DNA of 64,000 bases from Cryptomeria japonica (GCF_030272615.1 NC_081409.1:26113406-26177405); one strand, 5' to 3'; shown: positions 1 to 10,660, counted from the stretch's first letter. Notes: generated from the sequence alone by a model not told the origin. Program-made: numbers and translations.

Positions 1-370
1 CAGAGATCAGCTCTTTGGCAGCAATGACAGTTTGTCTGATAGCAGTGATTAAAATTAATTAATGGCAGGCTGATTATTATCTGGAAGCTGTGATACTACA
101 GTGGAAGGAAAGATATGTCCAGGTGGGAATATGATATGTCAGTTCAGAAAATTCAAACAAATATCAATAAAACAAAGATGATGTTTATCAAGGAATTAGT
201 AATAAATAAGTCAGTAAGTTAATGCGATACATACAAGGACAGGTCAGCAAGAAGACAATGCACATAAGACAAAAATTGTCTTATTCAAATGACAAGTCAG
301 CAAGTGTTTAAAACCAGCAATTACAAAAGAAGTTTTGTTTTAATAAAGAGAATTGCAAAGAAATTATTTA

Positions 371-466
371 TGGGGCCCACCTCCTCATGTTAGAGCTTCC
401 CACTAGAAGACAAATTTATGGGGCCCACCTCTCAATTTTAGAGCTTCCCACTAGAAGACAAATTTA
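371..466 (+). repeat. 48-bp tandem duplication
   Basis: Two adjacent copies of a 48-bp unit starting TGGGGCCCACCTC and ending near CTAGAAGACAAATTTA, at 371-418 and 419-466. The copies differ at only a few positions. The unit lies inside the long LTR-like block and resembles the repeated promoter-side units common in U3 regions. Confidence 0.85.
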
Positions 467-1648
467 TCCTACGTAAAAGGATAATAAGGGACTTAAAGAC
501 AGCAATTATAATGACAGCAGTGATATTAGTTCAGAAAGACACGTCTCATGAAAAGAGACACGGATACATTAGAAGGTAATTATTTTGTCATAAAAGACAA
601 TAATTAATTAATCAATGGCAGAGATTGATAAAGACAGACCACCGATTTATATGCTCAAGTCAAAAGATTTATTAAAAGAGAATTAAGAAGCAAACAGAAA
701 AGGATGCGATCAAGGCAGATTGATAATACGGGTTGATGAAACAAATCGATGATTTCATTGGAAGTTGTTTAATAAGCCATTGGGTGTATATCTTATGCGA
801 ATACATGAGACATTAACAAGTAATTAAAAATCATCTAAAAGTGCTATCTAGTCAGCACGTTGATTAGTCAAACATAGAAAATAGTTAAAAGAATTAACAA
901 AGCCCGATTTAAAAAAAAAGAAAGAGAGAGAGAGCAATGATTAGTATATTAAGAATTAACATCTGTTATGATTAAAGCATCCCAAGGGTGCAATTTAAAC
1001 CAAAGCTATTAAAGATAAATTTGACGCATTAAGAGAAGAAAGGGTGAGATCCATCACAAATAATGTAAGTCTTAAGTAATTTATGAAGAGGCACAAAGTT
1101 TTCCATATTGAAAAGACATAATCTTTCTATGAAAAGTCATATGAAAGATATAAAAAGAAAATTTAAATCATTTTGACAAGTGTGGAAAATGTGTAGAGTA
1201 CGTGATTAATACTGAAAGGAGAATAGCACATACGTGTGAATGTGTGTGAAAGATAAAAGAAGATCTTTATGTGAAGAGTGTGTGCATGAAATACGTAGAT
1301 ATAATTCTGAAATCATAATTCAGATAAAAAGGAATTCTGAGATTATAATTCAGCAAGTAAAGTATGCGGTGTGTGTGATAAGTAGTATGTGGGGTATAAG
1401 GGGGATATACAGATCTGTTAACAAGAAGATAAAAGAAAGATCATGAGAGAAAGGTTTTAGGCAGGTTTGTGAGAAGGATTCAGTGTAGATTGGACAGCAG
1501 ACTTGTGGAGGAGTACTTCGCAGATTTTGAAGAAGACTTAGTAACAGATTTATGAAGAAATATGTGCAGATTTGAGAAGATCAAATCGTCCATCATCAGT
1601 TGATATAGCAACATTGTCAAGGTGGAAATTCAGTATATGTGAAGTGAG

Positions 1649-1795
1649 TTGGTGCTCACGAATTCAGATTTGGGAGTTGGTGCTTCCAGTGGGTTGGTGC
1701 TCACAAATTCAGAATTGGGAGTTAGTGCTTCCAGTGGGTTGGTGCTCACAAATTCAGAATTGGGAGTCAGTGCTTCCAGTGGATTGGTGCTCACA
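1649..1795 (+). repeat. 45-bp tandem repeat, three full copies and a partial one
   Basis: Units begin TTGGTGCTCAC and contain GCTTCCAGTGG. Full copies are at 1649-1693, 1694-1738 and 1739-1783, with a partial copy to about 1795. Because 45 is divisible by 3, the repeat produces open frames on both strands that are not evidence of coding. A diverged relative of the motif (TTGGTGTCTCCAGTGGGTTG) occurs near 12636, which links this LTR to the block at 11.9-12.8 kb. Confidence 0.9.
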
Positions 1796-2058
1796 ATATT
1801 GTAAAAGAAGATATTCATATAAACATTTATTTCCGTGGTTTTCTCCCATAAGGGTTTCCACATATATATCTTGTGTTCTACTCGTGTTCATATTAGTTAG
1901 ATCACATATGAATGTTTGGATGCAATGAATATGTTTATGAGATAAGTTATATATTTATGATTGAAGTTGAAAAAGTTTAAACTAGTAAAAGATTGTTGTT
2001 ATACTGATTCACACCCCACCCCTCTCAGTATAACTGATTTACAAAAAGGGACATTACA

Positions 2059-2861
2059 TTATATTGGTTGTTTTTTCAAGAAATTGAGAGTGTTTCATAG
2101 TTCTAGTTTGCTAACTTAATACAGGACTGGTGCCCATTTGTTTTCTGAGAAGATTTATATAATACACATGGCTGCCTCCACTTTCCATCTCCATGTGGGC
2201 CAGAGGTGCATGCATGGCTTATCATGATTTGAATTCTTCCTGATTCTCATCTAGCACAGAGGGAAAGTTAGCAATTGGACCTTGACTTTGGTCATACTAT
2301 TGGATTTCTTACAGAATATCTGAGTTCACAGTTGTTGACTTATCTTGCATACTAGCAGTACATCAAGATGTGGATAGCAAACCAATATGATAAGGAATCA
2401 ATGAAATTTTTCATCGTCCAAAGACAATCCAAATGCATAGTGTTTATCTAGTTATTTTTCGATAGTTTTGGCTTCAAGCACTTGTTTGGAAATTTGACTT
2501 AAGAGTTTCCTAGGAGCCTTGTTCAGAGGATAAAGAAATGTCCCTCAAAAAGCTCGTACGCTTAATATACTTAAATTCAGAGTTCCTTTTACTGATCCGT
2601 TGAGAAGATTAAAAATTCTTGCACAATCTTGAAACTTTCCTCAGAAGTGCGAAGATTACCCAGGTTAGAGATTTCAAGTCAATATAGTCATGAAAGAACA
2701 GGATCTTCCAACAAACCAAAGATAGAAGTTATTCCTAGCTCAACCCTTGACAAGTGGAATCAAAAAGAAAAATATTAACTTCATTTAACCTGCAATTTGT
2801 CTTTATAATGAAAATGAAATTAGAAAACAAACATAAGTCAACAAAAGAAAACGCCTATTAC
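2059..2861. other. no gene seen; intron or intergenic
   Basis: Between the LTR end at 2058 and the exon ending at 2862 I see only AT-rich unique-looking sequence. The next exon of the minus-strand gene would lie here or beyond the left edge. I could not identify it. Confidence 0.4.
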
Positions 2862-3078
2862 CTGTTACTAATCCACGCTTCCACCAGTTGTCCCTCTGCA
2901 GGAACTTGTTCTGAACCTTCAATATGTGTTGCCATTGTTATTTCCTTTGGCAAATTACCAGCATTTATGCAAGGTCGTATCTTTTGCAAAAAATGGTTCT
3001 GTCTAGTGGTAATCTCCTCTGAGGTTTGTGATTCATTGTTCCCATTAAAGTCCAGTGCAACCCATTCCTCTTGCATTT
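2862..3078 (-). CDS. Exon, Agenet/Tudor-like segment (second part)
   Basis: This minus-strand exon is bounded by TTTTTTCAG before 3078 and a donor GTAATA after 2862. It opens EMQEEWVALDF, where the first residue comes from the split codon shared with the upstream exon. It runs through KIRPCINAGNLPKEITMATH to GQLVEAWISNR. A block ending in EEWVALD followed by a new G-x-x-VEAW start is the pattern of tandem Agenet (plant Tudor-like) domains, which bind histone tails or act in chromatin and RNA regulation. Only the first domain and the start of a second are visible; the next exon is not found. Splicing from the donor at 3179-3178 gives an uninterrupted frame. The family call is by pattern only; the exon call is firmer. 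Confidence 0.6.
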
Positions 3079-3179
3079 CTGAAAAAAGTAATTAAGAAGA
3101 CTTTGATATGCAGGATGGTATAAATGAAAGAAAGAATGCAGAAACAAACAATAACATCCAACATCCCAAACTAGTGTAC

Positions 3180-3282
3180 CATCTGCTGATGTCCCTGTGA
3201 ATTGTACTAGGGCTTTCCTATCATCTAGTCGCTCAATTCTTCCTCGAACCCAGAAACGCAGCAATCCATTCACTTTTAGAAC
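3180..3282 (-). CDS. Exon, Agenet/Tudor-like segment (first part)
   Basis: The exon starts after TGCTGTAG at 3283 and ends at GATG before donor GTACAC. It encodes VLKVNGLLRFWVRGRIERL then DDRKALVQFTGTSAD, 34 codons plus one base. The VEVLK...W.RG.IE..D..KALVQF arrangement, continued by EEWVALD in the next exon, matches the usual Agenet layout. Upstream phase is 0 and matches the exon at 3415-3586. An alternative donor at 3162 is in frame for a while but leads into a frame without the Agenet ending, so I chose 3180. Confidence 0.6.
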
Positions 3283-3414
3283 CTACAGCATAGATACAGC
3301 ACTTGAAACCCTGGACTTATTTTTAAAAATGGGTAAAAGCAAAATATTTTCAAAATGCTGTTATAGTGCAAATGGATAAAAAACTTGATATACTCTTTAC
3401 AATCAATTTCAGAC

Positions 3415-3586
3415 CTCCACTGAGGCTCCCTCTTCAACTGCAGACCATGGCATCAATGTACATTTTGCATGAACAGTAACTCTCCTATTAAGGTCTTCTG
3501 AAGATTCTTCATCTATATCTTGATTATGAGAATCCTGACTCCCTTCATAAGATGACTCCTGATCTATTGTATCTGAGCCTGTCGTA
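3415..3586 (-). CDS. Exon, acidic linker before the Agenet-like domain
   Basis: The exon follows a TTGATGCAG acceptor and ends at GTGGAG before donor GTCTGA. It encodes TTGSDTIDQESSYEGSQDSH, then an acidic stretch, then RRVTVHAKCTLMPWSAVEEG. The length of 172 nt enters in phase 2 and leaves in phase 0, so it joins the exon at 14119-14213 (which leaves in phase 2) and the exon at 3180-3282 without a break. That compatibility has a one-in-three chance of being accidental. If the junction is real, the intron is about 10.5 kb and holds a LINE, a gypsy and a copia remnant. Confidence 0.55.
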
Positions 3587-4097
3587 CTGCATCAAGTTGT
3601 TAGATCAACAAAAACAATGAGCATGCCAACCAGACCTTGCCCTCACTCTCACCATATTATTTTTGATGCATAACTATATCTTAGAAAGAAAGCAGCTAGG
3701 TTTCTGGATACTTATCAATAAACTCCAGTTGCCATACTGCATTATGATATAATCATGAAGAATGATAAATACTAGAACTAGATAAATTATACAGTACATT
3801 ACTAATAAGACTTCCACCCATAGCATTGAGACTCCAACTCAGCTAAAGACTAAGCAAGATGTTTATACTCAAACTCAGACATGGTTAAAAAATTGAAAGG
3901 AAAATTGGTATGTCTTTGCAATTTGAAAACCTGAATATTTCATAAACTATATTAGTTTTTATTTTTAATATATTTTATAGCCTAATAATATTACTAATAT
4001 AGAAAATTAACCATGTTTATGCTATTGCTTCTGATGAAATAAATGGAACATGGGCTACAAAATAGTTGAACTTAATATTGAATCTAAATTCTGAATC
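3587..4097. other. no gene seen; intron sequence
   Basis: AT-rich sequence with no domain-like frame. It is probably the 3' part of the intron upstream (in gene direction) of the exon at 3415-3586. Confidence 0.4.
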
Positions 4098-4556
4098 TGT
4101 CATATCCCCTCATTTTTTTCTGATAAAATATATATATGTATATATATTCATTAAAAGAAAATAATAATAAAAACAATATTCAATAATTACTCATATGCAC
4201 CGATTATTTCATTGTTGCTAAGACTTATGATTAAATCGAACATAGTGTTTATTTATCATTAAACTAACAAGCATCGGGTGCGGTGACTTCTGAAAAGTCA
4301 CCGCCACTACAAAAGCCACCTAAGGTCATGTCTCTTCACGACGGACATGGAGAGGAATATAGGGAAGACTTCCGCCATATGGAAGACATGGCAAAGACAT
4401 AAAGAAGTCGGAGACTGTGCTTCAAAAAATACACATAGCCAATTGACCCGATTTCAGGTATGAATTGTCTGAACGTATATTCTTCTGCATTATGGACTTC
4501 TCTGATTTCGTGATATTACTTAAGTGGTAAACATTGCAACTTTTAATATATATATA

Positions 4557-4971
4557 CTAAGTCACAAGGTTCGAATTCGACAGCCATGAAATTCGGATGA
4601 AATTCGACAAGGGAAAAATTCGAAAAAAAATTCGGATAAAATTCACCTTCTATAATTTTGTTTATTTTTAAATATATGTATACTTCTAATAAATTATCAG
4701 AATAGCGACCCTTGTTGGAGAAAATCCGAAGGCAACCCAGCAGTTGCAGACACCCATGACCCAATAGATACAAGGCATATACAAAGAATACCCACGACCA
4801 GCTGAGTTGTGTTTAGAGGCGGATAGCAGTGCTTTATAGAGGAAATTCGACTAAATTCGATTTTTTTAATAGAAGTTTGAAATTCGATTAAATTCGATTT
4901 TTTTTATGGAAGTTTGAAATTCGATTAAATTCGAACCTCATCCGTGAAAATCGCCATATCCTGTGACTTAG
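4557..4971. mobile_element. MITE, hAT-like, copy A
   Basis: A 415-bp element with terminal inverted repeats CTAAGTCACAAGG (start) and CCTGTGACTTAG (end), flanked by the 8-bp direct repeat TATATATA at 4549-4556 and 4972-4979. The interior is rich in short AATTCGA subterminal motifs, and no transposase frame is present. An 8-bp target duplication plus subterminal repeats suggests a hAT-class non-autonomous element. The AT flank is low-complexity, so its TSD alone is weak, but copy B at 35889 shares both termini. Confidence 0.75.
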
Positions 4972-5116
4972 TATATATATATATGAAGGCCAATATGAAT
5001 TGAATTTGCAATAATTATATTAATCGGTTCATTCTATAATCCACTAATAATAATTGGAAATACTCGTACCAAATAGAATAAACCAAAACAGTCCATATCA
5101 AGTGGGGATAACTGCT

Positions 5117-5214
5117 GTAGGGCACCCTACACCACAATATGGGTAGGGAGAACAGCTATAGGGCACCCTATTTGATAACACTGAGTAGGGGAAACTGTTG
5201 ATAAGACACCCTAC
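5117..5214. repeat. Three palindromic units spaced about 42 bp
   Basis: GTAGGGCACCCTAC at 5117-5130, ATAGGGCACCCTAT at 5158-5171 and a decayed copy ending CACCCTAC at 5201-5214. Steps are 41 and 43 bp. They sit upstream of the LTR 3' end. The same palindrome core (TAGGGCACCCTA) recurs in the LTR at 17.6-18.5 kb. Confidence 0.7.
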
Positions 5215-5455
5215 ATGAATATATTTCCCACTACTATGATCTATGTCTTTATCTTTGATATCGCTGCATGAATCTTCTTTAATAGCTAGTTCAGAATATA
5301 TTTATTTATATGATCAGTCTTTAATATAATTTGTAGTATCTTCTAACTTTGTCTTGCAGAGTTAGACCAGCAGAAGCTAAGGTATTTACTCTCAACCCCT
5401 ACTAGGATCTATAACTGGAACTTTTTTAATCCCTTTCCCTAAGGGACATTACAAG

Positions 5456-5467
5456 TGGCATCAGAGC
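5456..5467 (+). other. Primer-binding site, initiator tRNA-Met
   Basis: TGGCATCAGAGC differs by one base from TGGTATCAGAGC, the complement of the plant initiator tRNA-Met 3' end. It lies two bases after the LTR end and fixes the element direction as plus. Confidence 0.8.
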
Positions 5468-5494
5468 ATGTTCCTGCCAGACTAAGGGAATCAG

Positions 5495-5746
5495 TTGATG
5501 CAATTGGATCAGCGAACCTTAAGGGCCCTAGAAAGAGAAAGGAAGGAAACCACAAAAGCCATGGAACATGAGTTTAGGGCCTTAATGGAGAAAACCACCC
5601 AGGCCCTACAAAACATATCAGCAACCATAGGAAATCTCAGGCCTAACCACAGGAATAAAGGGGAAAGATCCCCCAATCAATCAGAAAATGTTGATCTTGG
5701 TTCTCTTTTATCTTGGAAAGACCGGTTCACAATGAGAATTGTTTGA
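5495..5746 (+). pseudogene. Ty3/gypsy Gag N-terminus, truncated
   Basis: The 83-codon frame begins MMQLDQRTLRALERERKETT shortly after the primer-binding site and continues with a heptad-like stretch ending in MEKTTQALQNI. A closely similar frame (RALERERKK ... MEMTTKALMDQ) follows the primer-binding site at 53.9 kb, so both are the Gag start of one gypsy family. The reading stops after SWKDRFTMRIV, and no capsid, zinc knuckle or pol follows in place. The internal region was therefore deleted soon after the Gag start. Confidence 0.65.
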
Positions 5747-6210
5747 TAGTAATATTGTAATTAATTAGCTTAGCTGGAGAAGTTTGATTTTTTCAAAATT
5801 GTGATAATTCCAGGGTATTTATCATGATAAAGTGAACAATGATATATCTTGTATCACTTTGAATGTCAAATTTTACAAATAAAACTGCATAATTTTAAGC
5901 TGGATGCTTTTTGTTAGAAATGAACTTCCATACTGAGGATGGTAGCATAGTATTAGGAGCCTGTCAGTATCTGTCAGATTCACAGCTTCCTGTGCTGAGC
6001 AGCCTGCTGTGGGTCTTATTGGCTTGACTCAGGAGGACCTGTTAGTAAAAATCGTTTTCCTAGTGCACAAAATTAGAATATAAAAATTTAAACCTGTAGA
6101 GACTCCTTTCATTCTTTGCCTTCCACGCCTCTTGCTCTGCAAAATATATCTCTGCACTGTTACTGATCAAATTAATCCTTTCTATTGGTTAATATTCCCT
6201 TGTGGAGTGC

Positions 6211-6450
6211 CCATCTTGAGATGCTTTCAACTTTCCACTTTTGTAAATTTTAAGCATGTAACGAGTCTCCTAGTGATTTGAACTTGGATCTCCATTATTA
6301 AAACTGCAATTGTCTACCACTTGACATTTGACAAGTCCATCTTGAGATGCTTTCAACTTTCCACATTTGTACATTTTAAGCATGTAACAAGTCTCGTAGA
6401 GATTAGAACTTGGATCTCCATTATTAAAACTCCAATGGTCTAGCACTTGA
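6211..6450. repeat. 126-bp direct duplication
   Basis: A unit starting CCATCTTGAGATGCTTTCAA occurs at 6211 and again at 6337, with a few substitutions over more than 110 bp. No gene is attached. It appears to be an old tandem duplication inside a decayed element. Confidence 0.85.
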
Positions 6451-6664
6451 ACTCATCTTGTTTGGCAAGTTTAATAATTTAATTTTTTTTTTGATATACA
6501 GACACTAGACCATTAATAATTTAATAGTCTAGGACCTTTCCTATCTTCCTTGCTGAAATTACCCTAGGAGATCCATCGGAGAGTCCTTGCAATGTAATCT
6601 TCTCCCTGTTGTTTTCAAAATACAATATTAATTTTGAAAATTTTATATTCATATCTCCTAGTGA

Positions 6665-7300
6665 GTCTAGTCAAGGGATTCCCAAAATTAGATCCATGTC
6701 CCCAAGTTTTACTGTATAGAACTTATCTTTAATCTCATATTTCCCTATGGAGATGTTAAGTTGAGGGATCTTTCTAGTACATGAAGTTGTAAACCTATCA
6801 TTGAGAGCTACCCTGAATCCTTTGAAGTCTTGTGTTTCCAACCCCAATCTTTTGGCTAGATCCTCATGTATAAAGTTGTGTAGCTCCACTATGTATCAGG
6901 GCTGTCACCTTCCTCCCTTTAATTACTCGTTGGATCCTAAAAAGGCGGTGTTTTGTTGCCCTTGATATGGATGCTAATGTTCCTTCGTCCTTATCTTCAT
7001 CATTGTATTTTACTTTTTTGCAAGGGGTCGTCCTTATCTTCATCATTTATGGACTTAATGTGATGAGCTTGGCCCTTACACAATTATGACCAGGTTCCCA
7101 ATACTCCCTGCATTTGAAGCATATTTTTTTCTTCCTTGGGTTTTCCTTTTTGCAATCATTTTTGGACTGCATTCTTCATTGTATTTGTAACATAACTTGG
7201 GTTTTTCACAGTTGTGCCCCCTCTTCCATTTCTTTTTGCACTTAAAACATAGACCTTTTCTTTTTAGCTCCTCTCGCTGTTCTCGTGAGATGAAGCTTTT
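6665..7300 (-). pseudogene. Ty3/gypsy Gag zinc knuckle and protease remnant
   Basis: Read on the minus strand, the order is a Gag zinc-knuckle region (CFKCKKKWKRGHNC near 7200-7260, with further Cys-rich debris to about 7080), then RVIKGRKVTALIHSGAT (about 6888-6945) and LDLILGIP-like sequence at the end (GDMDLILGIP near 6675). The second part continues HNFIHEDLAKRLGLE, so the two pieces overlap by a frame shift near 6880. This is the retropepsin-like aspartic protease of Ty3/gypsy Pol. The catalytic D of DSGAT reads H here, and the frame is broken at least twice. No RT follows. The direction is opposite to the LTR and Gag at 4.1-5.7 kb, so it belongs to another insertion. Confidence 0.75.
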
Positions 7301-7599
7301 GGAACTCTAAGCAAAGAATAAAGAGACTTAGTAAATTAAGATGGTAAAAAAGTGCATAAGATCTGCTTCCCATAACACCTAGCTATAAGTGTATGTTGAG
7401 CTTTCTGTTCATAATAAATAGCATGTACCAATTGCAACTCCAAACCTATTGCAAAGAAACAAACAAAGTTTTCTGTGACTTACATTTACTGTAGCAACTG
7501 CAGACTAGTACACGTGCTAGTCTAATAAATGCACTACAACATGATGTTCGATCTTGGCTTAGAACCTTCTGCCATTTATAACACCTATATATGATATCC

Positions 7600-7965
7600 A
7601 ATGTCTACCATGTACAATTATTACATCAAATAATGGTTAAAAACCTTGCAAGTGGTAAATCTGAAGATATTGATGGGCTGCAACCTGAATTTTTAAAGTG
7701 GGGAAATGAGCTCCTTACTCCTCACATCAAAAAAATCTTTAACAACGTAAATCTAAGTGGTTTTCTGGCAGAGTGGACTACTAGTGTAGTTACCCTCTAC
7801 ACAAAAGTGTGATATTAATAACCCTTTTAAGTTTTAACTACCGTACTACCATGGTTAATCCTCTTCTCAGAAAGATTTTTGGGAGCATGATAGAACATAG
7901 AATCAGTAGTTGAGCAGAAAAAGAGGGAAAAAGAGCAAAAGGGTAGGCTGGCTTTAGAACAAGGT
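7600..7965 (+). pseudogene. LINE (non-LTR) reverse transcriptase fragment
   Basis: The frame 7591-7812 encodes VKNLASGKSEDIDGLQPEFL followed by KWGNELLTPHIKKIFNNV, the N-terminal RT block of plant LINEs (usually GKA.D.DG...E..K). After a frame break, sequence to about 7960 still matches the next LINE block (NP...Y......NPL..K.FG..IEHRIS, then an AGFR-like start), with stops and shifts. It breaks off at TGTAATGTCCCC at 7966, where an LTR-like sequence begins. The endonuclease and the rest of RT are absent. Confidence 0.7.
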
Positions 7966-8190
7966 TGTAATGTCCCCTCTTGGGATCTATCCAATTTTTA
8001 TCCTAAAACAAAAATTCCAAATCAAGATAAGAAATACAATACATTTATGAATATTAAATTGAATATTAAATTACCCATTTGAAATGCCCTTTAAATATCC
8101 TGGTTTAGCTCCTGCAAACGATAGTAATCACTAGACACTGACATTAAAATCATTAACAATCCACGATAACATCTAAATTCACTAGTTGTT
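7966..8190 (+). mobile_element. LTR 5' end fragment
   Basis: TGTAATGTCCCC at 7966-7977 is the inverted counterpart of the GGGGACATTACA 3' ends seen elsewhere, so it is probably the 5' end of an LTR inserted into the LINE. Where it stops before the copia coding remnant is not clear. Confidence 0.4.
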
Positions 8191-9100
8191 TGCTTTAAAT
8201 ATTAAGAAAACATGTTAACATGTATGGCAATCAGTTGTGGGTGACTATGTAACAACATCTACTCCACCTACAGATCAAGCCAAAAGAAGGGCAAGTGAAA
8301 ACAATGCAAAAGCTATGAATTTAATTCTAAGTGGCCTAACTAGATCCAGATTTGTCGAAATAATGAATTGCACATCAGCAAAGGATATGTATGAAAAGCT
8401 TCAAAAGACTTATGAAGGAGAGGACAAAGTAAAAAAGGCTAAGCTTCAAACCCACAAGAGGCAATTTGAAAGCTTGAAGAAGAATGAAGAAAACGTTGCT
8501 GCAAAATTTTCAGTGTAGATGCAATCATAAACACTATTCGTGGTCTTGGAGAAAAGATTGAAGATGAAGTTATTGTGCGAAAAGCATTAAGATCTCTTCC
8601 CATGTGATTCAATGTGAACGTTTCTGCTATAGAAGATTTGAAAAATCTAGACACCTTGAAGATGGACAAGTTGCAAGGCATTCTTACAGCATATGAAATG
8701 AGGACCGAGAATGGAACAACATCAAAATGAGAAGCCACCTTCAAAGCTTCAAGAAGGATGAAGATCAAAGGTCCAATATCAAGCAAAAGTTCAAGTGATG
8801 AGGAAGAAGCTAACTTTGTGAAGAAATTCAATAAAGGATTAAAGGATTGATCAAGCACAAAGGTGAGTATACTATTAAATGTTTTAATTGTGGTAATATA
8901 GGTCATTTTGCTGCCAAATGTCCACAGGTTGGAAGTGAAAGCAGAGAAGACAAAGAAGTATATTATGACGAGAAAAGACGAAAAACCATAATGGCAAGAA
9001 GTACACTCAAGGAAAATCCAAGAAGGATTTTCAAAGACACAAGAAGAGCCTATATGCCCAAGGAAGTAATAGCTCAACTAAAAGTGATAAAAGCTCTTTG
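8190..9100 (+). pseudogene. Ty1/copia Gag remnant with zinc knuckle
   Basis: The longest piece (8237-8515) encodes NAKAMNLILSGLTRSRFVEI and MYEKLQKTYEGEDKVKKAKL, the UBN2-type Gag of plant copia elements. After a stop and shift it continues through TIRGLGEKIEDEVIVRKALR and ILTAYEMRTE (to about 8705). A CX2CX4HX4C zinc knuckle, CFNCGNIGHFAAKC, lies at about 8881-8922. Gag packages element RNA in cytoplasmic particles. Several stops and shifts make it a pseudogene. It continues into the next feature. Confidence 0.85.
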
Positions 9101-10125
9101 AAAAGTGAAAGAGAAGAAATTCTCTTCATGGCCATGGAAATGAAAGAAGTTCCAAGGTGCAAAGATAAAGAAAGTGAAAAAAATGAAAGTGAGGAGGATG
9201 CTATAGTGGAACTTGAGAAAGAATTTACCATCGCCACTAACAAAATCAAAGACTCAAGAAAATGAATACGAAGTTGAAAGATCAGATTCGAGAAGATGGC
9301 AAAAAAAACAAGAAGACAATTATTGACTTGAAGACTCAAGTTGAAGAAGCCAAACACATTGAAAAGGTTTTGAAGGAGCAGCCAAAGCCAAAAATCTCAG
9401 TGTGAGAATCTTGAATCGGAAATTGTTTCCTTAAGAAGCTAGAAAACACTAAAGAGCAGCTTAGAAGAAACATCAAATTAGATAAGAGTTCTGATTTGTT
9501 AAAAGATTTTATTAACTCACAAAGACCACCCTTTGTCAAAAGCAGTCTTTGGCTTTGATGGCGTAAGTTCACAAACTACAAAAAAGTTGGATGGTAAGAA
9601 TTATGCTGCAGCCCTCAAAATTTCCAACAAAGAGGTAAGCAAGGAGGTTAACAAAGAAGAGAATAAATGGGAAGAAAGGAAAAGGAAGAAAACAAAGAGG
9701 AAAGCAAAAGGAAGATAAAGCCTCACAGTTTCAAAGATCCAACAAGGACAACCTCAAATAATCTTTCCCTAAAAGAAAGCCACGCACTGCGAGGTTCAAT
9801 TATTACTTTCATGGCTATTGTTTTTCATTGGTCATAGAGCATTAGAATGTAGACTGCATGCAAGAAATTATTTCGGATTTTCAAAAAGATACTTCAACTC
9901 ATTTGCTCCTTTAATGGATTATAACATAACATGCTATAAGTGTATAATTTGGGGCACATATCTAAATTTTGCAGAAGTATCTTTGTTAAGCCACCAAGAC
10001 AAAATAAGAAAGAGGATGTTCATGACAAGGAAAAGGAAGAACCAAACAAATTTTAGAAAAGGAGCAAGATATAAAGGAGAGATCTACGCTTGTACACCTT
10101 GCACTACATTCTCAAGATGAGAGAA
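9101..10125 (+). pseudogene. Ty1/copia Gag C-terminal region, Lys/Glu-rich, decayed
   Basis: Fragmented frames rich in Lys, Glu and Ser link the first zinc knuckle to the protease. Around 9810-9960 there is a decayed second Cys/His-like region (HRALECRLHARNYFGFSKRY, then NITCYKC), which resembles the second zinc-knuckle stretch in some copia Gag proteins. None of the frames is intact. Confidence 0.6.
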
Positions 10126-10660
10126 ACCAATGGTAAGTTGATAGTGGATGCTCAACCCACATTACTGGCAACAAGAACAAATTTCTCCCAATGGTAAGTT
10201 GATAGTGGATGCTCAACCCACATTACTGGCAACAAGAACAAATTTCTCTCTTTGAAGAGGGTGAATGAAGGAACACTAAAATTTGGACACAATGCTACCG
10301 TAAATATAAAAGGCAAAGGTGTACTCAATCTGGACAATGGAAGAACTAAAACAAAAGATGTCTTATATGTTGACGGATTGAAACATAATCTCTGAAAAGT
10401 GAGTTAAACGTGTGACCAAGGGCACACTTTCACATTTCATTCTGAAGGATGTAAAATTATCAAAGATGGAAAATTGATAGTTGATGCCTATAGAACAAGT
10501 GGAAATCTCAACATTCTTAATGAAGTCAGAAATGAAAAATACTACATAGGGCAAGAAGATGAGAGTTGGTTGTGGCACAAGAGGATGGGACACCCCTGAA
10601 CTTTGATAACATCGTGAAGATCATCAAAAAGCAAGCAGTAAGGGACATGCCAAAAATTGC
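10126..10660 (+). pseudogene. Ty1/copia protease and GAG-pre-integrase remnant
   Basis: The copia protease active-site block VDSGCSTHITGNKNKF is present twice, because a 61-bp segment is tandemly duplicated (10129-10189 and 10190-10250). A stop (TAA) precedes VDSG in each copy. Downstream come DVLYVDGLKHNL (about 10355-10393) and the GAG-pre-integrase signature WLWHKRMGH (about 10570) followed by LNFDNIVKIIKKQAVRDMP. Similarity stops near 10660 at a G-rich stretch. Integrase core, RT and RNase H are missing, so the element is truncated. Confidence 0.85.
10129..10250 (+). repeat. 61-bp tandem duplication of the copia protease active site
   Basis: The segment beginning AATGGTAAGTTGATAGTGGA occurs at 10129 and 10190 with almost no difference. 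Since 61 is not a multiple of 3, the second copy is out of frame with the first, so the duplication arose after or with loss of function. Confidence 0.9.

Larger units (their letters stand above)
1..2058 (+). repeat. 3' part of a long LTR-like repeat
   Basis: This stretch has no convincing gene. It is AT-rich, with two internal tandem repeats, and ends in AAAGGGACATTACA at about 2045-2058. The same GGGACATTACA-type 3' end recurs at 5443-5453, 18467-18477, 31957-31967 and 53914-53924, twice followed directly by a tRNA-Met primer-binding site, so I read it as the 3' end of a long LTR. No primer-binding site follows here, so this is either a solo LTR or a downstream LTR. Its 5' end lies beyond the left edge. 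The short open frames inside come from repeats and look non-coding. Confidence 0.5.
4098..5453 (+). mobile_element. Ty3/gypsy-type LTR with a nested MITE
   Basis: The proposed LTR starts TGTCATATCCCCTCA at 4098 and ends AAGGGACATTACA at 5453, directly before a tRNA-Met primer-binding site at 5456. The start resembles the TGTAATGTCCCC seen at 7966. A 415-bp MITE sits at 4557-4971. Near the 3' end are three copies of a palindromic unit (GTAGGGCACCCTAC type) spaced about 42 bp at 5117, 5158 and 5201. The 3' end is well supported by the primer-binding site; the 5' end is less certain. Confidence 0.5.
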
